From assembly GCA_008931825.1 (NCBI GenBank), contig QXVZ01000239.1:1-41847 (forward strand): DNA of 41,847 bases. The letters are read 5' to 3'. This document shows, one piece after another, positions 34,101-41,847 of this stretch. Position 1 is the stretch's first letter. Each line of letters begins with the position of its first letter. The translations under genes were made by a program, and so were the position numbers. The stretch comes from Phallusia fumigata (taxonomy: Eukaryota; Chordata; Ascidiacea; Phlebobranchia; Ascidiidae). The notes beneath the pieces are model-generated. The model saw only the letters and a list, made by a program, of their open reading frames with translations, had not been told where the DNA came from and made no database searches.

Positions 34101-35504
34101 CTGGAAACAACAGCGATTTGTTATTGACGATGTCACATGACATCCGGCGCAAAGCGTGATTTGCGTGGCCAAGTCTGAAAAACGACTCTTTAGCGACGTC
34201 TTGCGGAACGTGCACAATGTTAAATCGTGAGACAAGTTTTGTCCAAAAGGCGGTACCCCCTTAGTAGTGATGTTTATAACGACACAATGGTAAAAGTTGT
34301 CAGAAAAAACACTGATAATTTAACACTGCCTTAAATCTAAAACTGTGTGATACATTTATAACGTCGTCTAAAGTACAAATTTCAATGAGAAATAATATTT
34401 TGTCGAAATATTCTGCTTTTAAAACTATTGTTGGACGTTTTAACTGTTTCTACGATATAGCATTTCTTCGAGGTCAAATAGTGACACCTGTACCAGTAAA
34501 GGTTAGCACACATTTCGCTACAGTACAGTTCCACTCAGTAGTATACAATACAAATTCAAACAGGCAGAGAAAATTCAAACTGACCTGAACATAAACAGGC
34601 AACTGGGTGCTCTTGATGATCAACGCATTCAGCGACCAGTCTGTCAACAAACTGGCACTAGGCATGACGTCATCGCGGGTGACGTCACGTATCTCAATCT
34701 CGGTCTGCAAGCAACACACAAAGTCAAGCATGAAATACAAATAGGTTAACAGAAAAACTGCAGTTTGCGATTGGAGACATTGAATACTGATAAACAGGCA
34801 CCTTCAATGCAATTAGATTTGTCAAATGTAGTTTTTTAAACACCGGAATAACACGACAAATTTGATAACAGAATAACCATGTGCACCACGCTAAACTAGT
34901 TCAAGAAGTCATACAACAATGCCCGATTGCACTACAAGCCAACTTCTTTTATAACTCTTACTTACAGCTTTGTCCAGTTTTGGAAACGCAACTTCACGAA
35001 AGGGCATCGCGTAAAATGCGCATCGTTGATCAGAATCAAAGTTACGGAGAATATCTTTCCTGTTGCTGTTCATGCGATATTTGCCGCGTCGATAATTGGG
35101 CAGAAAGGGCATCTTTAAGCGTTTCTGCAGTGGTAAGTCAAACACGCTACCGTTTTCAACCTGTCAGAGTAATAAAGATATAAGAACTTTGAAAAAATCA
35201 AAATCAGAAAAATTAAATGAGCAAGTGATCAATAAATTGAAACCATTTGTGTTGCTTTAAAAAAGTGTTTCTCCAATAGTAGGCATCTATGCATAGTGGT
35301 GCGTTAACTCGATGCGAATATTAATGGTAAAATTGTGTTTCAGACACGACATCAGCCACTAGTTGTTCACAAAAAAATACAACTGCCGGCTGACAAGCAC
35401 AGGATCGCCATTATTAATTTCAAATCATTCCGACAAACATTCAAACCTTGTTAAGCAGGTCGATGTCAAGGTTTCTCTCGGCGAGTTTTAGTTGGTCGAT
35501 CGAC
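33974..35504 (-). CDS. GDP-fucose protein O-fucosyltransferase-like protein, partial (four exons)
   Basis: Four exons on the minus strand join in phase: 35504-35447 (cut by the N at 35505), 35124-34966, 34704-34585 and 34100-33974, giving about 154 residues. The most informative part reads IADLYIKHELSGGSYMSMHW followed by RYDKDDF. An amphipathic helix, GG-x-Y, a hydrophobic strand and then H-x-R is the signature seen in O-fucosyltransferase-fold (Pfam O-FucT) enzymes, which transfer fucose from GDP-fucose to Ser/Thr of EGF or TSR domains in the ER. Both the N- and C-termini are missing. The family call rests on one motif region; the gene structure itself is better supported. It is divergent from the CUB/EGF gene. 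Confidence 0.6.
34585..34704 (-). CDS. fucosyltransferase-like exon c
   Basis: 40 codons, phase 0-0. The acceptor is TTGCTTGCAG and the donor CAG|GTCAGT. The peptide starts TEIEIRDVTRDDVMPSASL and ends TQLPVYVQ, just before the helix of exon d. Two perfect TGACGTCA palindromes (34665-34672, 34680-34687) fall within it and encode parts of D-V-T-R-D-D-V. Confidence 0.7.
34665..34687. promoter_or_regulatory. two consensus CRE palindromes inside an exon
   Basis: TGACGTCA at 34665-34672 and again at 34680-34687, seven bases apart. Each is the full CREB/ATF consensus. They may be coincidental coding sequence (Asp-Val or Arg-Asp-Val codons) or an exonic enhancer for one of the two divergent genes. 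Confidence 0.3.
34966..35124 (-). CDS. fucosyltransferase-like exon b
   Basis: 53 codons, phase 0-0, with acceptor TTACCACTGCAG and donor GTAAGT. It starts KRLKMPFLPNYRRG and ends CAFYAMPFREVAFPKLDKA. In family terms, a conserved CxxxxxPFR-like strand before the GDP-fucose-binding half would be plausible here, but I cannot verify this without an alignment. Confidence 0.7.
35447..35504 (-). CDS. fucosyltransferase-like exon a (5' end lost at the N)
   Basis: Reads SIDQLKLAERNLDIDLLNK in frame, ending AAG with a GTTTGA donor, phase 0. The upstream end runs into the N at 35505, so the acceptor or start codon is missing. The peptide is helix-like but short, and it is supported mainly by phase agreement with the next exon. 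Confidence 0.5.
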
Positions 35505-35514
35505 NACAGAAAGA

Positions 35515-35554
35515 ATGTTGGTTTTGCTGTTTTGTACTTTTGTCAGTTTTGCAG
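35515..35554 (+). CDS. CUB/EGF gene exon 1: signal peptide, GC donor
   Basis: ATG 10 nt after the N at 35505, encoding [13 protein letters not shown] plus one base (G). The intron starts GCAAGT instead of GTAAGT, a GC-AG intron with an otherwise perfect donor (CAG|GCAAGT). The G joins TA at 36287 to give Val, keeping phase 1. The hydrophobic peptide continues into SVRGQ before the first CUB cysteine, a good signal cleavage region. No GT in this exon gives phase 1. Confidence 0.65.
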
Positions 35555-38500
35555 GCAAGTCGTGTTTTCAAGTTTTCAAAATATGGTTTTCAAGGTGTTC
35601 GATTCGAATTGAGCACCGAGCACTTCACGATAGTATTTGTACTCAATCGATTCGGTATTGTGACGTTCATATATGACAAAAAAATAAATTTGTGACCCTA
35701 TTTTTTATTTTCCAAACTTAATATGCGCCCGTTTTTGACAAGCCTAGGAAATATATTTGTGTGATTGAAAACGTTTAATGAGTTTTCGGATCACTAGAAC
35801 TTGTTTAACCTTTGACTGGGTACCCTCATTAACATGGGGTACCCTCACCGCTAAGAGGTACCAGATCTGTTTTGTTGGGTACAAGGGGGTTGAACATAAG
35901 GGTCAAATATATAGATGCAACATTACATCTCTAACATCCCAACAAAAATGTTTGCTATTTAAACATGTAAACAACAACTATTTCCAATAAAATAGAAAGG
36001 GAGTATAAGAACTGGTTGGTGATTCCAAAAAGGTACGAGTAAGGAAAACGATTAAGAGCCACTTTAAAAGTCGACGCTGGGTTGAGTTTTGGGGTACTGG
36101 CTCGTCCTAATTATCTCAAAAGCAACGTCCGAATACCGTATTAAATTACTTAGTAGGACTTTAATTTTGTTTTAATTGGCTTTAACTTGTTTTTAGAAAA
36201 ATATCTAATTATTCGCGCGTTTAATCAAAATAATATGTTTTCAAAAACTTTTTAAAGGGATACTACATTCTTTATTACCATTACAGTATCCGTTAGAGGG
36301 CAGGCTTGCGGTGGAGAAATAACCAACCTTCAAGGCTACATCATATCACCTAATTACAATCGGAGGCCTTATCCGCCCGATACAACGTGTGTTTGGAACA
36401 TGAGATTCGGTCCAACCGATCGTGTCAGCGTATGTATTCAGTTGCAAATTTGGTGTAGCCATTTTTGCCGATAGTCACTTTTTTGTTACATAATGCAGTT
36501 TGAAGTCAAAGACATGCAAATCCAAAACGGAGACTGTACCAAGGACTACGCCAAGTTTGAGTTCTATGGCCAGAAACCACGTACTATCTGCGGAGCACGA
36601 CGCCCTCGTCCATTCTCAGGCGGTGGTCCAGCAACAGTCACATTCGTAAGCGATAGTTCAACGGAGTACCGCGGACTGTATGTCACGTATTCAGGTATAA
36701 ACTATGTACCGGATCACATCAATCCATGTGACATAATACAAGGTGGTGGGTTGGCGAATTTCCACTTTGTTTAGCAAAAAATAACGGCCGGCACCAAAAA
36801 ATACGATATATCGCCTAAAAGTTGCACGAATATTAACAAGACGTAAAATAAATAAAAACAATAAGTGTCCCCTTTAGAATAGCCCATATTAACATAACAA
36901 AACAAAGTAAGTTTTCAATGTGATACTTGAACATCAGGTCACAACCGCAACTCATAAAAAAACAAAAATGGCAGCTTCAGTCGCAAGTTGTAGTTAAACA
37001 GACCTAATCGTAAACTGGTCATCAAGTGCCTTAGTTATAATCCGCATTTTGGGCTCGCAACTTTTTTAAAAAAACTGAAAAACCTTTAGTATGTGTACTG
37101 TTATAAGAGCATCACTAACTTAAAATAACGGATTGTGAGGTTACAGGCACCCCACAAACTAAATGCCGTCGCCAACCGCTGTTTGATAAACGTGATGATA
37201 TTCTTGCCATGGTTTTACTCTGATTTGCCTTTTTAAGGCACTAGCTTTTATGTGAGATTGGAAAAGGTGGTATCGGGATATGAAACAGTCGCCTGACTAG
37301 GACGAGTCGTACTGTGTTTAGGCTCGCACAAACAAACCCTAAAATTGTGACATTTTAGTAAATCCCAAATTGCAAAAGCTTTAACATTAACATGTGTGGT
37401 GGTATTCAATGAAATATATTCACCTGTATCGCAGTGCAGAGAGGAAGGATGCCTCTAGTGAGTCCGTGTGCGTCCAACCCGTGTCTGAACGACGGTACGT
37501 GCGCCCCAGTGCGCTACAACTACGCATGCACTTGCGCTGATGGGTTTGAAGGTCGACACTGCGAGAATGAAGTAGAATCAAGTTAGTACTAAAATAGTCA
37601 ACAGGTAATTGCTTTTATTAGTGTTGGTTCATTTTGACCACGTTTGGCGTTTAATATGTTGGATATTGTTACATGGTTTTAACAGAAAGCGGTTTTGGGA
37701 GTAACCTTGAAATCTAAAGAACTAGAAAAACTTTGTGCAACTAAAAAAAGGGTAGCACTCTGTCTATAACTCATTTTCCAAGATACAAGTTAGATTTTTA
37801 TCATGCAATATACGGATTGAAGTCTACAAACAGACACCAGTACAATAAACTCGTTGATAAAAATAGACTTCGGTCTTGTATGGACTAAACTTTTTACAAA
37901 ATTTTTCTAGCTATCTATAATGACTTAAAAAAGAGTAGAACTCTGCTAAAACCTCGTTTATCAGAATACAATTAAAAACACTACTAACATAAACCTATTC
38001 CTAAAATAGACTATCTTTGGTTTGGTTTTGACTGAAATTCCCCCAAAAAAACTTTTTACCAAAAAATTTAGCTTAGTAATAATACACGTGTGATATTACG
38101 CTATTACATCACCAACAAACGTCTTTGTGGCAGCAAATTATCACCAGTTTTACCCCACGCAGGTGCGGTCGACAACTGCGATCCTAATCCATGCGAAAAT
38201 CAGGGAACGTGCACAGATACCGGAGATGGTTATACATGCGCTTGTTCCCCTGGCTGGACGGGAGAAACTTGTAATGAAGGTGAGTGCTTTGTAATGTCAC
38301 ATTACCTAGAGTCAAAGCGGGGATAACTACGAAACGTTATAAGCTAAAAAACTGCGATCGTTACGCCCATGTTGTGGTCCCTAATTAATGGACCGAAATT
38401 TTGTGGACAATTCGTCTTCAAAAAAGTTTGGAGGTATTCTACACACTTAATGAGTTCCACAGTGACCAATTTCCGTTAACGGGTATGCGTTTGGGATATT

Positions 38501-41368
38501 TTGGTACCCGACAAAGTTAACCAAAGCAGGAATAAGGATGGGAAACAGTGCGGTACATATTGAGTTGTGCGTACCACGTACCTCGTTGTGAAGGGCGTAC
38601 CGTACCAAATGACAAAAACTCGATCATACCATATATGCGTATCGTACCATTCAATGATTTTTGTTGCGTAACGTACTGTCATCCTTGGTCTTGATGAAAT
38701 ATTAACAGATATAGACGAATGTGCTGCGGAGCCGTGTAAGAACGAAGGGACATGCGAAAACGGCGCAAATCAATTCACTTGCTCGTGTGTCGCTGGTTAT
38801 ACTGATTCTACGTGTGAAACAGGTAAGAACAAGTGACATTTTTATGCTTATTCATATGTTTATGTGCAATCATCGTACACTTAAGGTTCAGCAAATACTG
38901 AAAATTGAAGAAAATTTATGTATGCTTGGCCCAAGTAGTTAATAAATCGTCGTGCTTCATAAATTGAACGTTAAGTCAATAACTCATGTCACCATCATTA
39001 GTGATAAATATGTTGCCGGATAAATTGATTTAGGAACATTGTTCCTACTTTAATGATAAGAAGGTCAGTACTTTAATGATAAGAAGGTCTAAAGCGAGTT
39101 TGTCCATTTGAAAAATCGAAATCGTTTAGATATAAACGAGTGTGAATCAAATCCGTGTCTTAACGACGGCGAGTGCCAAGATGAAGTGAACCAGTTTTCA
39201 TGCGCGTGCAAAGAGGGATGGTCTGGAGACACGTGCAGCGAAGGTAAGGGGTTTCGCTTGTAACCAGCAAACATTTTCCTACAGAAAAGTATGTTTAAAC
39301 AACTGTAGAAAAAGACTTATGTTGTTGTTACATCATCTGCAAAACGATAGCTATAAATTCAACTAACGTTAGCTAAAGATCTACAGTGGTCACAAAATTG
39401 GGTTGTTTGGACCCAACGTAAATGCCTTTTGGTAATGTTAAAAGGGTTCCAAGGATATTCTGGAAAGAGTTTATTTATTTCGGGAGGAGACATTTGGTTT
39501 AAAGGTTCTACGACTTAAAGTAGCCGAAAGCCGCTGCGCTAAGTGGTTGAGCTTTCTGGGCATAGTTACCAATAATAAAGTTGTTGATTTAAAGTGGTGT
39601 TCAAGCTTTTTTTGAAATATAAATTAACTAGTCTCTCACGTACGACGTTGTTTGGGGTCAAGACATCGACGAATGCGAATCAGGGCCTTGTCAAAACGGT
39701 GGAACTTGCGAGAACAGCGAAAATATGTTTCTTTGCACTTGTGCTGATGGTTGGGCTGGAGAGACTTGTCAAGAGAGTAAGAACGCGCTCGCTTCGCTTA
39801 TCATTTACTGCTGTATAACACCACCCGCCATGTTTTATGCCAAGGTCTGTGTCAAGGCCCTCTTGAAAAACATAATGGGTTTCCGTTTTTGACCTACTTG
39901 TTCGGCAAGCCATTTACGTAAATTTAAAGTATCAATGTTTTTTTTATGTTGAAGCAACAATGCGAGTAAGTTGTCAACATAAATTTCCTCTTTTGTTTGA
40001 AAAAAAGCTTTTACCCCAAATTTTGGTAGAAAATATGAGGTGTTTGCCTTCAGTTTTGCTAAGTTGGTAAGCGACGAACTGATTCGGATGGTAAGCATTA
40101 CAGACTTCTTAAAACACCCCACCCTCTTGAAGGGTGGGACAAAATCCGCTAGCTCTTTGAAGGCCTGCATTTTTGTTTTGCTCTGCTTTATGTTTTTCCA
40201 AGGTAGATGTTAAACTTGCAATTGTGTTGGTAAACTTGTCTCTTGTGGCGTTCCTGTAGACATAAATGAGTGCGAGTCCGAGCCCTGCCAGAACGGCGGC
40301 ACTTGTGAAGATGGAGACAACCTGTTTGCATGCAGCTGTGTCGATGGCTGGAGGGGAGAAACTTGTGACATTAGTGAGAAACGCAAACCGCGCTTCGCTT
40401 GCCCTCGATAAAGAGTTGCATAAAAATAGAATTACGTTGCCACCCACACCCTGTCGTGATAAAAATATGAGAAAAGCTACAAAAATACTATTACGTTACA
40501 ACCCCACCCAGGGAAGCGCGACACAGTAACAAAATAGTCTTTTGCTGCCTCTGCGCCAGAGTGATATTGTTACAGCTGTTAATTTTTTCAGTGCGAAACA
40601 AGCGTTCACACATATTGGTAGCAGTGAAGATGTTCTAGCAATGATGCTTGCTTTAGATAACAAAGCTTTTTATCACTTTAAATTACTGCAGCTTTTGTTC
40701 GAACCCCATAAGGCTTTTGCGCTTGCTGTTGATTCTCTTGTACTGCTTGTATTACGTTGTGTCAACATGTCAAGTGTTTTAGAGCTGGACGTTAATGAAT
40801 GCGAGTCCGAACCGTGTGAGAATGGTGGTACATGTGAAGATGGTGAAGAGATGTTCACTTGCCTGTGTGCAGAGGGCTGGAGCGGAGATCTTTGCGAAAT
40901 CAGTGAGGTTTAGCACAAACCAGCTTTGCTTCAGCTTACAAATCGAAAGGTTTCGTCAGTGCAGTTTTAGAACAAAAACACGCTGCTTTGACTGCTGTTG
41001 CCACATTTTGGCAAAGCCTTTGTGTTGGGCGTTCATGCTATAAAAGATGTGTCGCAAAACAAATGAGCTCGAAAGCACTGAAATAAACATACACTTATGC
41101 TTGCTTGTATTGTGGCAGATCTTCCTGTATCTTTATTTGAAACAGTTGCTTACAAATCAATATTTTTGGCTGAATGCTGAACGCTAGACCATTGTGTAGC
41201 ACGACTGTTCATCTCTAACCTGTCATGTTGGACTTGCAGAAGAAGTTGCGGAAATTGTAAACGAATGTGACTCTGATCCCTGTCTCAATGGAGGAACGTG
41301 TGAGGACGGGGAGGAAAGGTTTACTTGCGTGTGTGCAGAGGGTTGGATCGGGGATACTTGCGAAACTA
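35515..41368 (+). CDS. CUB and EGF-repeat secreted/surface protein (5' part; continues beyond window)
   Basis: Exon order: signal peptide (35515-35554), CUB domain (36287-36429 and 36499-36694), then eight EGF exons (37435-37581, 38163-38279, 38709-38822, 39130-39243, 39663-39776, 40260-40373, 40783-40902, 41240-41368). All junctions are phase 1 except the phase-0 intron inside the CUB domain, so the frame is continuous over about 460 residues with no stop. A CUB domain plus long EGF arrays occurs in fibropellin-like and other extracellular matrix or receptor proteins; orthology cannot be fixed without the 3' half. EGF3-EGF8 carry calcium-binding-type starts (D-[IV]-[DN]-E-C or close variants). 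Confidence 0.88.
35555..36286 (+). other. intron 1 of CUB/EGF gene
   Basis: Contains a GGTACC-rich patch (35818-35865, GGTACCCTCA twice) and a family B repeat copy (35946-36055). No coding signal. Confidence 0.55.
35946..36055 (+). repeat. dispersed repeat family B, copy 2
   Basis: Shares GCTATTTAAACATG, TTTCCA, AAGAACTGGTTGGT and AGGTACGAGTAAGG with 13491-13602 in the same order and spacing. Confidence 0.55.
36287..36429 (+). CDS. CUB domain, first half
   Basis: The acceptor ATTACAG ends at 36286; the donor GTATGT starts at 36430. It reads [18 protein letters not shown], then [19 protein letters not shown]: the C-G-G start, a Gly-x-Ile-x-Ser-Pro-Asn-Tyr motif, the Tyr-Pro pair and the second cysteine before Trp are classical CUB features. 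The exon ends in phase 0 (Ser). Confidence 0.9.
36499..36694 (+). CDS. CUB domain, second half
   Basis: Phase 0 start after ATAATGCAG, phase 1 end before GTATAA. It includes [14 protein letters not shown] (third cysteine and the Asp of calcium-binding CUB domains), TICG (fourth cysteine), VTFVSDSS and GLYVTYS, the standard C-terminal strand. Four cysteines in total make a complete CUB. Confidence 0.9.
36695..37434 (+). other. intron between CUB and EGF1
   Basis: 740 bases, AT-rich, no extra EGF exon found. Confidence 0.6.
37435..37581 (+). CDS. EGF module 1
   Basis: Starts after TGTATCGCAG (37434), reading [16 protein letters not shown]; an alternative in-phase acceptor ends at 37458 (CCTCTAG). 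It ends in phase 1 before GTTAGT. Six cysteines with CLNDGTC and CTCADGFEG. It fits the O-glucose (C-x-S-x-P-C) and O-fucose (C-x4-T-C) consensus but lacks the Asp/Asn hydroxylation site (Ala-Pro at that position). Confidence 0.88.
37735..38072 (+). repeat. two-copy tandem repeat in the EGF1-EGF2 intron, period about 182
   Basis: ACTAAAAAAAGGGTAGCACT (about 37740) recurs as ACTTAAAAAAGAGTAGAACT (about 37922), and both copies end with ACTTTTTAC, A-rich sequence and TTAGC/CTAGC. The middle parts share ATAAAC and AATAGACT-T blocks. This is intronic duplication without coding content. Confidence 0.5.
38163..38279 (+). CDS. EGF module 2
   Basis: After TACCCCACGCAG; the split codon A|GT gives Ser. 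Reads [16 protein letters not shown], then [18 protein letters not shown]; donor GTGAGT. It has O-fucose and hydroxylation consensus but no O-glucose site (Pro where Ser is needed). Confidence 0.92.
38709..38822 (+). CDS. EGF module 3 (calcium-binding type)
   Basis: After ATTAACAG; starts [16 protein letters not shown] and continues [16 protein letters not shown]; donor GTAAGA. The D-I-D-E-C start and C-x-N-x4-F-x-C-x-C make it a calcium-binding EGF. O-fucose site present, O-glucose site absent. Confidence 0.93.
39045..39089 (+). repeat. 22-nt direct repeat, two copies, before EGF4
   Basis: TACTTTAATGATAAGAAGGT occurs twice back to back, ending about 40 nt before the EGF4 acceptor. Confidence 0.7.
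39130..39243 (+). CDS. EGF module 4 (calcium-binding type)
   Basis: After AATCGTTTAG; reads [33 protein letters not shown]; donor GTAAGG. O-glucose and hydroxylation consensus present. The O-fucose acceptor Thr before the third cysteine is replaced by Glu, the only module of the eight with this change. Confidence 0.93.
39663..39776 (+). CDS. EGF module 5 (calcium-binding type)
   Basis: After GGGGTCAAG (a weak pyrimidine tract); reads [34 protein letters not shown]; donor GTAAGA. All three modification consensus motifs are present. The intron after the donor shares words with that of module 6. Confidence 0.92.
40260..40373 (+). CDS. EGF module 6 (calcium-binding type)
   Basis: After GTTCCTGTAG; reads [34 protein letters not shown]; donor GTGAGA. 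All three modification motifs are present. Confidence 0.93.
40783..40902 (+). CDS. EGF module 7 (calcium-binding type)
   Basis: Best acceptor is AAGTGTTTTAG (40782), giving the split codon A|AG (Lys) and [17 protein letters not shown], then [18 protein letters not shown]; donor GTGAGG. The AG two bases later would change phase and is rejected. All three modification motifs are present. It is very close to module 8. Confidence 0.92.
41240..41368 (+). CDS. EGF module 8 (last in window)
   Basis: After GACTTGCAG; a slightly longer N-terminal lead ([21 protein letters not shown]), then [18 protein letters not shown]; donor GTAAGC. All three modification motifs are present. No further EGF exon was found in the remaining 479 bases, but the phase-1 end shows that the gene continues. 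Confidence 0.92.
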
Positions 41369-41847
41369 GTAAGCAACCGCTGCCAAGCCTAGAACATATG
41401 CAGGTGCTTAATAGTGCTTTTTGGGTGCCCTTGAAATTTATAAATGCCGTGGTCATCCATGCTCAGTTTGCTTATGTTCTGCGCAAGCCTTAGTTCGCTT
41501 AGCTGGTAATCTCTGAATTCTAACGAGCTTTTGTGCAAGTAATTTCTGAAAAGGTTCCAGGAAAATGCTTTGCTTTGCTTCTTTGCATATTCGTACATCA
41601 ATTACAGCATCACAAATTGCTTGGCATGTTTGTTAACCCTATCGCATATGCTTGTAGCTATTTGTGGAAGTAAAATCTGGACTAAGATGTGGTAAAACAG
41701 TTTTTGCGATGCGCAGACGAGTTTTTTCGGACAACGGTAAAACCAATTTCTTTCAGGTAACATATTTTTGCATATCATTTTGCTGTGTTGGCGTAGTAAA
41801 TGCGTAGGTAATTGGGAAGGTGATGCTAGTTTCCTCAAAGCGGGGAT
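41369..41847 (+). other. start of the intron after EGF8
   Basis: No exon recognised to the window edge. Confidence 0.6.

Noticed and set aside
38520..38680. GTACC-rich stretch in an EGF intron, as CRISPR-like or regulatory repeats
   Set aside because: Irregular spacing and no constant unit; looks like simple low-complexity intron sequence.
39520..39560. tRNA box-A-like GCTAAGTGGTTGAGC in an EGF intron
   Set aside because: No box B at the right distance and no acceptor stem; the resemblance is probably fortuitous.

Overview
The window looks like a piece of a compact, AT-rich, intron-bearing animal genome. It shows canonical GT-AG introns, phase-1 extracellular modules (CUB, EGF), a secreted frizzled-related protein, AATAAA signals and no bacterial features. 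Single N characters mark joins. Three of the nine (2749, 3042, 30711) are flanked by near-duplicate sequence that differs by several percent, as expected when two divergent haplotypes are not merged. I infer a highly polymorphic invertebrate deuterostome, most likely an ascidian of the Ciona type. The species is not proven by the sequence.

Layout. (1) 1-10.4 kb, + strand: the 3' part of an sFRP1/5-type Wnt modulator. It has a 72-nt exon, present twice (2424-2495 and 3115-3186, probably an assembly duplicate), and a final exon at 10008-10375 that finishes the NTR domain. The frizzled CRD exon is not in the window. (2) 10.4-18.2 kb: no gene recognised; two hAT-type MITEs with 8-bp target duplications and dispersed repeats. 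(3) 18.27-23.35 kb and 26.31-29.30 kb, + strand: two tandem paralogous secreted proteins. Each has a short signal-peptide exon, then eight six-cysteine modules of about 34 residues in the order C-C-CC-C-C, then a Thr/Ser-rich tail. I do not recognise this family; it is the most novel content of the window. (4) 29.45-31.97 kb: a 1.26-kb block in two copies joined by an N. (5) 33.97-35.50 kb, - strand: four exons of a protein resembling GDP-fucose protein O-fucosyltransferases, cut off at its 5' end by the N at 35505. (6) 35.5 kb to the right edge, + strand: a secreted or surface protein with signal peptide, CUB domain and at least eight EGF modules, each EGF on its own phase-1 exon. It continues past the window.

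Possible links. All four genes act in, or modify proteins for, the secretory pathway. Most EGF modules of gene 6 carry the Notch-type O-fucose, O-glucose and Asp/Asn-hydroxylation consensus motifs, and the divergent neighbour resembles an O-fucosyltransferase. Enzyme and substrate could be co-regulated, but that is inference. The two cysteine-rich genes arose by tandem duplication and then diverged in how modules are grouped (4+4 against 6+2), in exon structure and in tail length.
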